Origin: an uncultured Bacteroidales bacterium
Lineage (GTDB): Bacteria; Bacteroidota; Bacteroidia; Bacteroidales; UBA932
Direction of reading: 5' to 3'
Length of the DNA stretch: 27,495 bases
Assembly: GCA_937890845.1 (NCBI GenBank)
Contig: CALADR010000039.1
Location: 1-27,495, forward strand
The notes under the pieces are model-generated. The model was not told the DNA's origin. It did no database searches and saw only the letters and a list, made by a program, of their open reading frames with translations. The position numbers and the translations under genes were made by a program. Shown here in pieces: positions 15,446 through 23,621 of this stretch (positions are counted from its first letter, which is position 1; each line of letters starts with the position of its first letter).

Positions 15446-16888
15446 CTACTCTTTGACACAGCGTACAGAAGCCCCAGTCGCTCTTGTGTTACGCGAAGAT
15501 GGAGTTATGCTTGAGTTTCCGCCTTTAGCTATATAAAAGTAAAAATGCTGCGCATATCTCGAATACTTTGGAGTTCCTGGTGATGTAGTGCAAGACCAGA
15601 GCCAGCACGTATTCATATAAAAGCTACCCTCATCAATATAACCTGCGGCAGGATACCAGCAGACATCTGAAGTCTCGGTAAGTTTATAAATACAGTCTCC
15701 AGACTTACCAAAATCAAAGCCTTTCTTATCTGCATAGTCATTGATTGCATAAGTAGTTCCAAAGGCTTTTGACCAAATTCCGTCATCTCCTCCTGCCGGG
15801 ACTCTATATCCAGCCGGACAAGGGTCGTAAATAGTCTTTTCTTCTTTCTTCCATCGATTGTTATCCGTGCTGTAATCCTTACTATAGTACCAGTCCAGAT
15901 TATTAGAGTTTGCAAAAATATATGTTGCAGGATGCTCTACTGAATACTCGATGGTTCCACAAGAAGCATCAGACTCTACAGCCTCCGGCCATTGAAGTGT
16001 AGATTTGGCTGCTATACCTTCAGTAATCGACGATGAGCCCATAAAAGGATCCTTTCTTCCCCACTGGTAGTACAGCCCGTTGGCACATGGATCTTCAACA
16101 GAAACTGATGTTGCCCCAAGGTTACGGTCCATCATAGTTCCTGCGCCATTGGCATAAACCTGATCTTGCGGCTTCTCTGTCATCCATATATGCCAGCTCC
16201 AAAGAATCTTGCCGGAAGCATCCCTTACAGCAATAAGAGCATTACCTTCTCTAAAAATATCTGCTGTTTTGAAAGACACCTCATTAGCTGAGTATGAGAC
16301 GGAGGCAATAATATCACCAGATACTGGAGTTGCTTCTGTACCAAATGACTCCCAAAGAACTTCCACAGATGACACTCCTGCCAAATAATCACTGCTGTTA
16401 CCTTTTACCGCAGGAAACTTGTAGAAACCTTTAGAAGATACTATATAGCAATTAGATGTTCCTGATACAGATAAATCCCCGGCTGATTCAGTAACAGAGT
16501 ACTCCTGCACGGCCGTTACAATTTCGGAGTCAGCTCCAGGATATTTCAAAGTCAAATATGCTGTCCTTTCATTTCCCGAAGTGTTTTCCAATACATTGAA
16601 AGAGATTCTATCAGGATTTACAGTTATATTATTTATCCACACGGCCTCTGTCTCAACAGACAATACTCCCTCTTCTGAAGGATTATCTATCATATATGGC
16701 AATGTATACTCTGCCTGATGACTGCGTAGAGACACCTCTCTTTCTGCCTTGATTACAGGCTTCAATTCTTCTGCCGGCTTATCCTGCTCTGATGGTTTGT
16801 TTTGTTCAATAACCTCCTTTTCTGAACAGGAAATAGACATAGTTGTAATTGCCAATACTGCAAATAAATACCTAAATAATGTTTTCAT
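15446..16888 (-). CDS. BACON-domain lipoprotein with C-terminal FISUMP-like domain
   Basis: Predicted surface or outer-membrane lipoprotein, 480 residues from the ATG at 16888. The frame reaches a TTG at 16909, but the ATG gives a clean signal peptide (MKTLFRYLF, hydrophobic core, SISC with C21). The next residues SEKEVIEQ are acidic and might act as a Bacteroidetes surface-export signal; this is inference. A spacer rich in P, E and K follows. About residues 50-135 look like a BACON domain (VSLRSHQAEYTLPY; YLTLKYPGADSEIVTAVQ). The C-terminal part holds DRNLGATS, YYQWGRKDPF, YDPCPAGYRVP, WYPAAGYID and ends TGASVRCVKE, matching the FISUMP/TIGR02145 type seen in Bacteroidetes surface proteins. 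No enzyme motif is visible. It follows the rplQ terminator and may have its own promoter, but I see no good match. Confidence 0.8.
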   Translation of the reverse strand: MKTLFRYLFAVLAITTMSISCSEKEVIEQNKPSEQDKPAEELKPVIKAEREVSLRSHQAEYTLPYMIDNPSEEGVLSVETEAVWINNITVNPDRISFNVLENTSGNERTAYLTLKYPGADSEIVTAVQEYSVTESAGDLSVSGTSNCYIVSSKGFYKFPAVKGNSSDYLAGVSSVEVLWESFGTEATPVSGDIIASVSYSANEVSFKTADIFREGNALIAVRDASGKILWSWHIWMTEKPQDQVYANGAGTMMDRNLGATSVSVEDPCANGLYYQWGRKDPFMGSSSITEGIAAKSTLQWPEAVESDASCGTIEYSVEHPATYIFANSNNLDWYYSKDYSTDNNRWKKEEKTIYDPCPAGYRVPAGGDDGIWSKAFGTTYAINDYADKKGFDFGKSGDCIYKLTETSDVCWYPAAGYIDEGSFYMNTCWLWSCTTSPGTPKYSRYAQHFYFYIAKGGNSSITPSSRNTRATGASVRCVKE

Positions 16889-16901
16889 GTAATTTATTTT
16901 C

Positions 16902-16938
16902 AAAAACAATAGGGCATACCGGTAAACCAGTACACCCT
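16902..16938 (-). terminator. Terminator of the spc/alpha operon
   Basis: On the - strand AGGGTGTACTGG (16927-16938) pairs with CCGGTATGCCCT (16911-16922), three of the 12 pairs being G-U, around a TTTA loop. ATTG and five T follow. It starts 10 nt after the rplQ stop codon and separates rplQ from the lipoprotein gene. Confidence 0.8.
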
Positions 16939-16947
16939 AAATTTATA

Positions 16948-17448
16948 TCATAGTGCCATAGACACTTTTAGATATTTCTCTGCCTTGTTTTCCTCAGCTG
17001 CCGGAGCTACTTCAGCAGCCTTTTTTGAGCGGCTGCGGCGAGTTCCTGCTTTCTTGGTCTCTTTTGCAACTGTTGATGCAAGAGCTGCCTCGTTGAAGTC
17101 AACAAGCTCAATAAGAGCGAGGTCAGCGCCATCACCTGGGCGGAATCTTGTCTTGAGGATACGAGTATATCCACCAGGACGATCTGCAATCTTAGGAGCG
17201 ATTACACGGAAAAGCTCAGTTACTGCGTATTTGTTCTTCAGGTAGCTGAATACAACACGACGTGAGTGTGTAGAATCTTCCTTAGACTTGGTGATGAGAG
17301 GTTCAACATACATCTTGAGAGCCTTTGCCTTAGCTACTGTTGTCTCAATTCTCTTATGGAGGATAAGAGACGTAGCCATATTGGCAAGCATAGCTTTACG
17401 GTGACCACTCTTACGTCCGAGGTGGTTGATTGCTTTATTATGCCTCAT
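16948..17448 (-). CDS. rplQ: 50S ribosomal protein L17
   Basis: Large-subunit protein near the exit tunnel; last gene of the alpha operon. It is 166 residues, longer than the 120-130 residues of E. coli or Bacillus. The conserved core (MRHNKAINHLGRKSGHRKAML, RIETTVAKAKALK, GGYTRILKTRFRPGDGADLALIELVD) ends near residue 120; the rest is an extension rich in A, K and E, common in Bacteroidota. The gene begins 3 nt after the rpoA stop codon and is followed by an intrinsic terminator. Confidence 0.97.
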   Translation of the reverse strand: MRHNKAINHLGRKSGHRKAMLANMATSLILHKRIETTVAKAKALKMYVEPLITKSKEDSTHSRRVVFSYLKNKYAVTELFRVIAPKIADRPGGYTRILKTRFRPGDGADLALIELVDFNEAALASTVAKETKKAGTRRSRSKKAAEVAPAAEENKAEKYLKVSMAL

Positions 17449-17451
17449 ACT

Positions 17452-18459
17452 TTATGCGTTCTTTTTCTTTGGTTCAATATTATACTTGGTAACATCCATT
17501 CCGAAAGAGAGTTTCATCTTCTCAACGAGCTGGTCGATTTCATTCAGGGATTTCCTACCGAAATTCCTGAACTTCATAAGTTCTGCCCTTGAATAAGAAA
17601 CAAGGTCTGCAAATGTATCGATATCAGCTGCTTTCAGACAATTGTAGGCTCTTACTGAAAGTCCCATGTCAGAAAGCTTGGTAAGGAGGAGATGTCTCAT
17701 GCGGAGTGATTCCTCATCCAATTCTTTTGATTCAGACTCGACTGCACTTTCAAGAGAAAGCTTCTTCTCGTCTGTAAACAATTTGAAATGGTAAATAAGG
17801 ATGTTTGCAGCCTCCTGAAGAGCAAGCTTCGGAGTAATGGATCCGTCAGTGACGATTTCCAAAGTAAGCTTCTCGTAGTCAGTCTTCTGCTCAACACGCC
17901 AGTCATCTGTAGTCCAGTTCACATTTCTGATAGGAGTATAGATGGCGTCAATCGGAATTGTGCCGATAGCCATATTTTCATCCCTAATCTCATCAGCCTG
18001 AACGAAACCACGACCCTTGTTAACTGAGAGAGAAACCTCTAGTTTTACAGAAGGTTCGAGAGAACAGATGTGCTGTTCAGGGTTCAACACCGTGAAAGAA
18101 GACAACCCCTTGGAAATGTCCTCGGCGGTAAACTCCTGCTGACCGCTGATGACGATATTTGCCACCTCTGAATCCACAGTCTCTACCATTCTTTTTAGCC
18201 TAACCTTCTTAAGGTTAAGGATAATGTCCTGCATACCCTCAATCACTCCAGGGATTGTCGCGAACTCCTGATCCACGCCTGAAATTCTGATTGAATTGAT
18301 AGCAAAACCCTCCAGAGAAGACAACAATATCCTGCGAAGTGCATTTCCGATTGTCTGCGCATATCCAGGCTCAAGAGGCCTGAACTCAAAACGACCGACA
18401 GTATCGGTGCCCTCGAGCATTATCACCTTATCGGGTTTCTGAAATGCTAAGATTGCCAT
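17452..18459 (-). CDS. rpoA: RNA polymerase alpha subunit
   Basis: Scaffold for assembly of core RNA polymerase and target of activators. It is 335 residues, the usual size. The N-terminal dimerisation domain (about 1-230) contains FEFRPLEPGYAQTIGNALRRILLSS and ITPKLALQEAANIL. After an acidic linker (ESESKELDEESLR) the C-terminal domain (about 258-325) carries LTKLSDMGLSVRAYNCLKAADI and FRNFGRKSLNEID, the helix-hairpin-helix that binds DNA and activators. It sits 25 nt behind rpsD and 3 nt ahead of rplQ. No Shine-Dalgarno sequence. Confidence 0.98.
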   Translation of the reverse strand: MAILAFQKPDKVIMLEGTDTVGRFEFRPLEPGYAQTIGNALRRILLSSLEGFAINSIRISGVDQEFATIPGVIEGMQDIILNLKKVRLKRMVETVDSEVANIVISGQQEFTAEDISKGLSSFTVLNPEQHICSLEPSVKLEVSLSVNKGRGFVQADEIRDENMAIGTIPIDAIYTPIRNVNWTTDDWRVEQKTDYEKLTLEIVTDGSITPKLALQEAANILIYHFKLFTDEKKLSLESAVESESKELDEESLRMRHLLLTKLSDMGLSVRAYNCLKAADIDTFADLVSYSRAELMKFRNFGRKSLNEIDQLVEKMKLSFGMDVTKYNIEPKKKNA

Positions 18460-18484
18460 ATTATTCTTTTTTTGGTGTTAATTA

Positions 18485-19087
18485 CTACTTAGAGTACAAC
18501 TCGACGATAAGCTGCTCGTTGATAGTCTCAGGAATCTCTGTCCTTACAGGATGATTGAGATATTTTCCGCTGAGAGTCTTTACATCAAACTCAATCCATG
18601 AGTAGCGAGCTGCTGAAGCAACGCTGTTCTGGATAACCTCAAGGCTCTTTGATCTCTCTCTTACTGCAACAGCATCACCTGGCTTAACAAGTGTTGACGG
18701 TATATTACAAACCTGACCGTTAAGTGTGATGTGGCAGTGCGATACAAGCTGTCTTGCAGCTGCACGAGTAGGAGCAATGCCCATACGGTAAACGATATTA
18801 TCGAGACGTGACTCGAGAAGTTCGATAAGGTTCTCACCCTTCTGTCCTTTCATGCGTGAAGCTTTCTCGTACAGATTGCGGAACTGTCTCTCAAGAACTC
18901 CATAAGTGTATTTAACTTTCTGTTTCTCCTTCAGCTGGATACCGTACTCAGAAGACTTTTTACGCTTGCGAGCCAATCCATGCTGTCCCGGAGGGTAATT
19001 CCTCTTTTCGAAGTCCTTATCAGTTCCGAAAATAGGTTCGCCGAACTTACGTGCGATTTTGGTACTTGGTCCTGTATATCTTGCCAT
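18485..19087 (-). CDS. rpsD: 30S ribosomal protein S4
   Basis: Primary 16S rRNA-binding assembly protein and translation-fidelity factor; 200 residues. It has the MARYTGPSTKIARKFGEPIFG start, PPGQHGLARKRKKSSEYGIQLKEKQ and the S4 RNA-binding domain LESRLDNIVYRMGIAPTRAAARQLVSHCHITLNG. The N-terminal zinc-type cysteines are missing, so it is the zinc-free form. A modest AAGGA lies upstream of the ATG. It is 32 nt behind rpsK. In E. coli S4 represses the alpha operon by binding its leader; I see no recognisable pseudoknot here. Confidence 0.97.
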   Translation of the reverse strand: MARYTGPSTKIARKFGEPIFGTDKDFEKRNYPPGQHGLARKRKKSSEYGIQLKEKQKVKYTYGVLERQFRNLYEKASRMKGQKGENLIELLESRLDNIVYRMGIAPTRAAARQLVSHCHITLNGQVCNIPSTLVKPGDAVAVRERSKSLEVIQNSVASAARYSWIEFDVKTLSGKYLNHPVRTEIPETINEQLIVELYSK

Positions 19088-19119
19088 AGTAACTTTCCTT
19101 TTTTACAGATTAAATAAAA

Positions 19120-19512
19120 TCAAACTTTACGACGGCCTTTTGGTCTACAGCCATTGTGTGGCATTGGAGTTACGTCAATGATTTCAGTGACTTCGATACC
19201 TGCACCGTGAATAGTTCTGATTGCTGACTCACGTCCGGCACCAGGACCTTTCACATAAGCTTTCACTTTACGCAATCCAAGGTCGTAAGCTGTCTTTGCA
19301 GCATCTGCTGCAGCAACCTGAGCTGCATAAGGAGTATTCTTCTTAGAACCTCTGAAGCCGCTCTTTCCAGCTGATGACCAACTGATAACCTGGCCTACGC
19401 TGTTTGTAAGTGAAATAATAACGTTGTTGAAGGTCGATGAAATATGAGCCTCGCCATAAGCGTCAACCTTTACAACTCTTTTCTTGTTTGTTGTTGTCGT
19501 TTTCTTTGCCAT
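19120..19512 (-). CDS. rpsK: 30S ribosomal protein S11
   Basis: Platform protein near the mRNA exit and E site, 130 residues. Typical features: basic, threonine-rich N-terminus (AKKTTTTNKKR), AHISSTFNNVIISLTN, SAGKSGFRGSKKNTPYAAQVAA, VKGPGAGRESAIR and the end DVTPMPHNGCRPKGRRKV. The NG of the PHNGC loop, which forms isoaspartate in E. coli S11, is conserved. It starts 10 nt after rpsM; only a weak GGATG lies before the ATG. Confidence 0.97.
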   Translation of the reverse strand: MAKKTTTTNKKRVVKVDAYGEAHISSTFNNVIISLTNSVGQVISWSSAGKSGFRGSKKNTPYAAQVAAADAAKTAYDLGLRKVKAYVKGPGAGRESAIRTIHGAGIEVTEIIDVTPMPHNGCRPKGRRKV

Positions 19513-19522
19513 AATTCATCCG

Positions 19523-19900
19523 TTATTTGGTTGCTTTCTTCTTGTTAGCAACTGTTTTCTTCTTACCTTTCCTTGTACGGGCGTTGTTCTTGGTGCTCTG
19601 ACCACGAACAGGAAGTCCGAGGCGGTGACGTATGCCCCTGTAGCATCCGATATCCATCAAACGCTTGATGTTCATCTGTACAGCAGAACGAAGTTCTCCC
19701 TCGATCTTGTACTCCTGGGCAATAACGCTACGGATTCCGGCGATCTGCTCATCGTTCCAGTCTCCGACCTTTGTGTCAAAGTCGATTCCCAGCTGAGAAA
19801 GGATCTTCCTTGCTGAGCTGCGACCGATCCCGAAGATATAGGTAAGACCTATTTCTCCTCTTTTGTTGTTAGGTAAATCAACACCGGCTATTCTTGCCAT
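19523..19900 (-). CDS. rpsM: 30S ribosomal protein S13
   Basis: Head protein that contacts the P-site tRNA and the 50S subunit through bridges; 125 residues. It starts MARIAGVDLPNNKRGEIGLTYI and keeps GIGRSSARKIL (helix-hairpin-helix), MDIGCYRGIRHRLGLPVRGQ and the basic tail NNARTRKGKKKT. It lies 37 nt behind rpmJ in the usual Bacteroidota order; no Shine-Dalgarno sequence. Confidence 0.97.
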   Translation of the reverse strand: MARIAGVDLPNNKRGEIGLTYIFGIGRSSARKILSQLGIDFDTKVGDWNDEQIAGIRSVIAQEYKIEGELRSAVQMNIKRLMDIGCYRGIRHRLGLPVRGQSTKNNARTRKGKKKTVANKKKATK

Positions 19901-19937
19901 AATCTATCTTTACTTTATTTGTTATACAACTGAAATA

Positions 19938-20054
19938 TTATCCCTGACGCATTTTGAATTTAGGATTTTTCTTGCAGATCACGTAAAGACGGCCTTTACG
20001 CTTTACTATCTTGCAATCCTCGCTGCGCTTCTTAATGGATGCTTTTACTTTCAT
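19938..20054 (-). CDS. rpmJ: 50S ribosomal protein L36
   Basis: 38-residue protein read directly from the - strand, starting MKVKASIKKRSEDCKIV and ending NPKFKMRQG. It binds 23S rRNA close to the stalk base. Of the four ligands of zinc-type L36 (CxxC, C, H), the first cysteine is replaced by serine (S11) and the histidine is missing, while C14 and C27 remain, so it is a zinc-free form with leftover cysteines. It lies 12 nt behind infA and 37 nt ahead of rpsM. Confidence 0.96.
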   Translation of the reverse strand: MKVKASIKKRSEDCKIVKRKGRLYVICKKNPKFKMRQG

Positions 20055-20066
20055 TATCGTAAATTT

Positions 20067-20285
20067 TTATTTGTATCTGAAAGAAATTCTTCCTTTTGAT
20101 AAATCATAAGGTGACATTTCCACCTTAACCCTGTCCCCAGGAAGTATCTTGATGTAATTCATCCTCATCTTTCCGGAGATATGAGCTATGATGACATGGC
20201 CATTCTCCAACTCTACCTTGAACATTGCATTTGGCAGAGTTTCAGTAATAATACCTTCAAGTTCTATTGCTGACTGCTTCGGCAT
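20067..20285 (-). CDS. infA: Translation initiation factor IF-1
   Basis: OB-fold protein that binds the A site of the 30S subunit during initiation; 72 residues, the standard length. MPKQSAIELEGIITETLPNAMFKVELENGH at the start, IAHISGKMRMNYIKILPGDRVKVEMSPYDLSKGRI and the end FRYK are all typical. It lies between map (13 nt) and rpmJ (12 nt). No Shine-Dalgarno sequence precedes the ATG. Confidence 0.97.
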   Translation of the reverse strand: MPKQSAIELEGIITETLPNAMFKVELENGHVIIAHISGKMRMNYIKILPGDRVKVEMSPYDLSKGRISFRYK

Positions 20286-20298
20286 GTTTTATATCACT

Positions 20299-21072
20299 TT
20301 AAAATTTAACACTGTTTTCTATGAATTCAAAGGTCGACAACTGCTCGGCCCGTCCTTTTCTGACAACAACCGTAAGTTCGAAATGCGCTGACTTCTTGCG
20401 GTCCGCTGTATGTACTGCCCAACCATTTTTAGCTAAATACACACCTCTGGTCCCAACATTGATCATCGGTTCGATACAAATCGTCATTCCATCGACCAGT
20501 TTTGCTCCGTGTCCCTGACGCCCGTAATTCGGAACGCCTGGACTTTCATGCATCTTTGTGCCGATTCCGTGTCCCTCCAGTTCACGAACAACGGAGAATC
20601 CGAATGACTCAGCGTACGATTGCACCGCGTGTCCTATATCTCCGGTCCTGTTACCGTCAACAGCTGCTGCTATTCCCTTATAAAGGGATTCCTTTGTAAC
20701 ATCCAAGAGTTTACGGGTCTCGGCGTCCACCTCCCCTACAGGGAAAGTGTATGCCGAATCTCCGTTATATCCTTTATAGAATGTTCCGCAGTCAACAGAA
20801 ACGATATCGCCTTCTTGCAGTACATAATCGGAAGGGAATCCGTGTACAACGACATCATTTACTGAAATGCAGAGAGCTGCCGGAAAGCCATCGTAACCTA
20901 AGAAGCTTGGTATAGCTCCGTTATCCCGGATAAAGGTCTCTGCTACCCTATTCAACTCAAGAGTTGTCACACCAGGGGCAACAATCTTACCGACCTCTGC
21001 CAATGTTTTTGAGACGAGAATTCCGTTCTCTCTCATCAGCTCTATTTCTTCTTCTGTTTTTGGCTTAACCAT
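20299..21072 (-). CDS. map: Methionine aminopeptidase, type I
   Basis: Removes the initiator methionine from new proteins in the cytoplasm. It is 257 residues, the size of bacterial type Ia enzymes, without an N-terminal zinc-finger extension. All five metal ligands can be placed: D94 (SVDCG), D105 (YNGDSA), H168 (EGHGIG), E201 (CIEPM) and E232 (HFELTV). An AAGGAAG stretch lies close to the ATG. The place between secY and infA is usual for Bacteroidota, and couples processing to the synthesis of ribosome and translocon. Confidence 0.97.
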   Translation of the reverse strand: MVKPKTEEEIELMRENGILVSKTLAEVGKIVAPGVTTLELNRVAETFIRDNGAIPSFLGYDGFPAALCISVNDVVVHGFPSDYVLQEGDIVSVDCGTFYKGYNGDSAYTFPVGEVDAETRKLLDVTKESLYKGIAAAVDGNRTGDIGHAVQSYAESFGFSVVRELEGHGIGTKMHESPGVPNYGRQGHGAKLVDGMTICIEPMINVGTRGVYLAKNGWAVHTADRKKSAHFELTVVVRKGRAEQLSTFEFIENSVKF

Positions 21073-21092
21073 CTTCCTTTAAATTTTAGAAA

Positions 21093-22430
21093 TTACATTC
21101 CGGAACGTCCTGTCAGACGACCAGTCTTCATCAGTCCGTCATAATAACGCATAAGCAGGTGACTCTCAATCTGCTGGAGTGTATCAAGAACTACTCCGAC
21201 AAGAATAAGGAGGGAAGTTCCTCCGTAAAAGCTAGCAAACTGGTTGTTAACACCAAGAAGCATAGCAAATGCCGGCAAAATAGCTATCAGTGCAAGGAAA
21301 ATAGAACCTGGAAGAGTCACTCTTGACATAATTTCATCAAGGTACTCAACTGTCTTCTTTCCTGGCTTCACTCCCGGGATGAACCCGCCGTTCTTTTTCA
21401 TATCCTCTGCCATCATAGTTGAGTTAACTGTTACGGCAGTATAGAAATATGTAAAGATTACAACAAGTAAACCGAACACGAGATTATACCAAAATCCGGT
21501 ATAATTGCTCATAGTCGCAGCAAAACCTCTTGTTGCCTCAAACTGAGAGAATATAAGTGGGAAAAGCATCAGCGCCTGGGCAAAGATGATAGGCATCACG
21601 CCTGCGGCATTGATTTTCATAGGAATGTACTGACGTACACCGCCATACTGCTTGTTTCCGACAATTCTTTTTGCATACTGTACCGGAACCCTCCTCACAC
21701 CCTGAACCAGAGCGATTGCTGCCACGAATACGAAGAACAGAATTATAAGTTCAACGACGAGCATCAAAGGTCCGCCTACACCTGAAGTAACTTTTTCTCC
21801 GATCTCAGCTACGAGAGCATATGGCAGACGCGCGATGATACCCACCATAATGATGATAGAAATACCGTTTCCGATACCGCGGTCAGTTATACGTTCTCCA
21901 AGCCACATCACGAACATTGTTCCTCCTATAAGTATCACAGTTGATACTAAGTTGAACATGAATGAGCTCCATCCGAGCCTGTTGATGGCGATGAACGCCG
22001 CCTCAGGAATCTGATTGTGCAAAGCAGCCATATATGCAGGACCCTGAATGCACAGAATAAGGATGGTGAGATACCTGGTAAGCTGGTTCATCTTACGACG
22101 TCCGCTTTCTCCCTCCATCTGGAGTTTTCTGAAATACGGAACGAAGACACCAAGCAACTGGATGACGATTGACGCCGAGATGTACGGCATCACACCCAAT
22201 GCGAAGATTGAGGCATTTCCGAAAGCTCCACCTGAGAACATGTTAAGCAGTCCTACTAGACCTTCCTGAGAAAAATCCTGCATGTTTGCAATCATTGTAG
22301 AATCAATTCCAGGAAGGACAATGAAACTTCCAAGACGATACACAAGCAGCAAAAGAACGGTATAACCGATTCTTTTGCGCAGTTCCTCAATCTTGAAGAT
22401 GTTCTTGATTGTCTGGATTAGTTTCTTCAT
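21093..22430 (-). CDS. secY: Protein translocase subunit SecY
   Basis: Central channel of the Sec translocon in the inner membrane; 445 residues and about ten membrane helices. Typical stretches: YTVLLLLVYRLGSFIVLPGID (TM1), the plug region GGAFGNASIFALGVMPYISASI, GNGISIIIMVGI, RRVPVQYAKR and the cytoplasmic loop FIPGVKPGKKTVEYLD. The ATG comes 2 nt after the rplO stop codon, so translation is probably coupled. No Shine-Dalgarno sequence. Confidence 0.97.
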   Translation of the reverse strand: MKKLIQTIKNIFKIEELRKRIGYTVLLLLVYRLGSFIVLPGIDSTMIANMQDFSQEGLVGLLNMFSGGAFGNASIFALGVMPYISASIVIQLLGVFVPYFRKLQMEGESGRRKMNQLTRYLTILILCIQGPAYMAALHNQIPEAAFIAINRLGWSSFMFNLVSTVILIGGTMFVMWLGERITDRGIGNGISIIIMVGIIARLPYALVAEIGEKVTSGVGGPLMLVVELIILFFVFVAAIALVQGVRRVPVQYAKRIVGNKQYGGVRQYIPMKINAAGVMPIIFAQALMLFPLIFSQFEATRGFAATMSNYTGFWYNLVFGLLVVIFTYFYTAVTVNSTMMAEDMKKNGGFIPGVKPGKKTVEYLDEIMSRVTLPGSIFLALIAILPAFAMLLGVNNQFASFYGGTSLLILVGVVLDTLQQIESHLLMRYYDGLMKTGRLTGRSGM

Positions 22431-22432
22431 CT

Positions 22433-22882
22433 TTATTCGATTGTTGTTACTTTTCCTCCGGCAGCTTCAATCTTTGCGATAGCTGACTTAGTGAAAGCAT
22501 GGGCAGTTACCTCAAGCTTTGCAGAAATCTCTCCGTTTCCGAGGATCTTCACAAGCTTGTTCTTTGAAAGGTAACCAGCCTCTCTGAGAATCTCGATATT
22601 GATAACAGATGTTTCAAGTGCAGCAGCGATTTCCTGAAGCACTGATACATTGATACCTTTATACTCGACTCTGTTACGGTTAGTGAATCCGAATTTAGGA
22701 AGACGTCTCTGGATTGGCATCTGACCTCCCTCGAATCCTATCTTGCGAGAATAACCGGAGCGTGCCTGAGCTCCCTTGTGTCCACGTGTAGATGTACCAC
22801 CGCGACCGGAACCTTCACCACGACCTACTCTCTTTACATTTTTTGTTGCACCTTTAGCAGGTTTCAGTTCATGTAATTTCAT
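22433..22882 (-). CDS. rplO: 50S ribosomal protein L15
   Basis: Late-assembling large-subunit protein, 149 residues. The glycine- and arginine-rich N-terminal tail (VKRVGRGEGSGRGGTSTRGHKG) that threads into 23S rRNA is intact, followed by GFEGGQMPIQRRLPKFGF and a globular C-terminal domain. A strong Shine-Dalgarno GGGAGG (22891-22896) lies 8 nt before the ATG, in the 17-nt gap behind rpmD. Confidence 0.97.
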   Translation of the reverse strand: MKLHELKPAKGATKNVKRVGRGEGSGRGGTSTRGHKGAQARSGYSRKIGFEGGQMPIQRRLPKFGFTNRNRVEYKGINVSVLQEIAAALETSVINIEILREAGYLSKNKLVKILGNGEISAKLEVTAHAFTKSAIAKIEAAGGKVTTIE

Positions 22883-22899
22883 CTGTCGATCCTCCCTAA

Positions 22900-23079
22900 T
22901 TAAATTTCCTCTACTTTAACAAGGTGAAGAACCTTCTCTACCATACCTTTTGATACAGGATTGAGTTCCACCTCTACGGTCTGGTGCAATCTGTGGATAC
23001 CGAGAGACTGAAGATTTGCTATCTGTCTCTGTGTTGCTCCATTCTTGCTTTTTATCTGGGTTATCCTAAGTTTTGCCAT
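22900..23079 (-). CDS. rpmD: 50S ribosomal protein L30
   Basis: 59-residue protein read directly from the - strand. It starts MAKLRITQIKSKNGA and contains the family pattern LQSLGIHRLHQTVEV followed by VSKGMVEKVLHLVKVEE. The short bacterial form is expected at this place between rpsE and rplO. Its Shine-Dalgarno AAGGAGG (23088-23094) is one of the strongest in the window and overlaps the stop codon of rpsE; the spacing to the ATG is 8 nt. Confidence 0.96.
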   Translation of the reverse strand: MAKLRITQIKSKNGATQRQIANLQSLGIHRLHQTVEVELNPVSKGMVEKVLHLVKVEEI

Positions 23080-23092
23080 TTCTTATTCCTCC

Positions 23093-23611
23093 TTAACCGT
23101 TAAATACCCTGCTCATAGGAATACCGCGGAGTCCGGCAACTGTATAGGCATCTCTCAACTCAACCAAAGCTGCTACAGTAGCCTTCACAAGGTTGTGAGG
23201 ATTTGATGAGCCCTTTGATTTTGCAAGGACATTGTGAATACCTACAGACTCGAATACTGCACGCATCGCACCACCGGCCTTAACTCCTGTTCCCGGCGCA
23301 GCAGGCTTCATAAATACTTTCGCTCCACCGAACTTTGCTTCCTGCTCGTGAGGGATAGTTCTATTGAGTACAGGAACCTTTACAAGATTCTTCTTTGCAT
23401 CCTCAATTCCCTTGGAAATTGCAGTAGTGACTTCGTTGGCTTTTCCAAGACCATAGCCTACAACGCCGTTCTCGTCACCGACTACAACAATGGCAGCAAA
23501 GCTGAAGTGACGACCACCCTTAGTGACTTTAGTCACTCTCTGGATGGCTACAAGTCTGTCTTTCAATTCAAGCTCAGACACTTTTACTCTTTTAACATTT
23601 GTATTTGCCAT
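23093..23611 (-). CDS. rpsE: 30S ribosomal protein S5
   Basis: Fidelity protein at the mRNA entry site, 172 residues. The N-terminal double-stranded-RNA-binding-like domain contains ELKDRLVAIQRVTKVTKGGRHFSFAAIVVVGD, and the second domain ends with the typical GIPMSRVFNG; the spectinomycin-loop region VTKGGRHF looks wild type. It lies 10 nt behind rplR. No Shine-Dalgarno sequence, in contrast to its two neighbours. Confidence 0.97.
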   Translation of the reverse strand: MANTNVKRVKVSELELKDRLVAIQRVTKVTKGGRHFSFAAIVVVGDENGVVGYGLGKANEVTTAISKGIEDAKKNLVKVPVLNRTIPHEQEAKFGGAKVFMKPAAPGTGVKAGGAMRAVFESVGIHNVLAKSKGSSNPHNLVKATVAALVELRDAYTVAGLRGIPMSRVFNG

Positions 23612-23621
23612 AGTCTTATTT

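Noticed and set aside
16889..16909. Upstream TTG start for the BACON lipoprotein
   Set aside because: It overlaps the T run and stem of the rplQ terminator, and the ATG at 16888 gives the proper signal peptide.
19982..20000. Perfect 7-bp hairpin CGTAAAG/CTTTACG inside rpmJ
   Set aside because: It lies in codons for conserved basic residues (KRKGRLYV), so the symmetry can be explained by coding; no T run follows.
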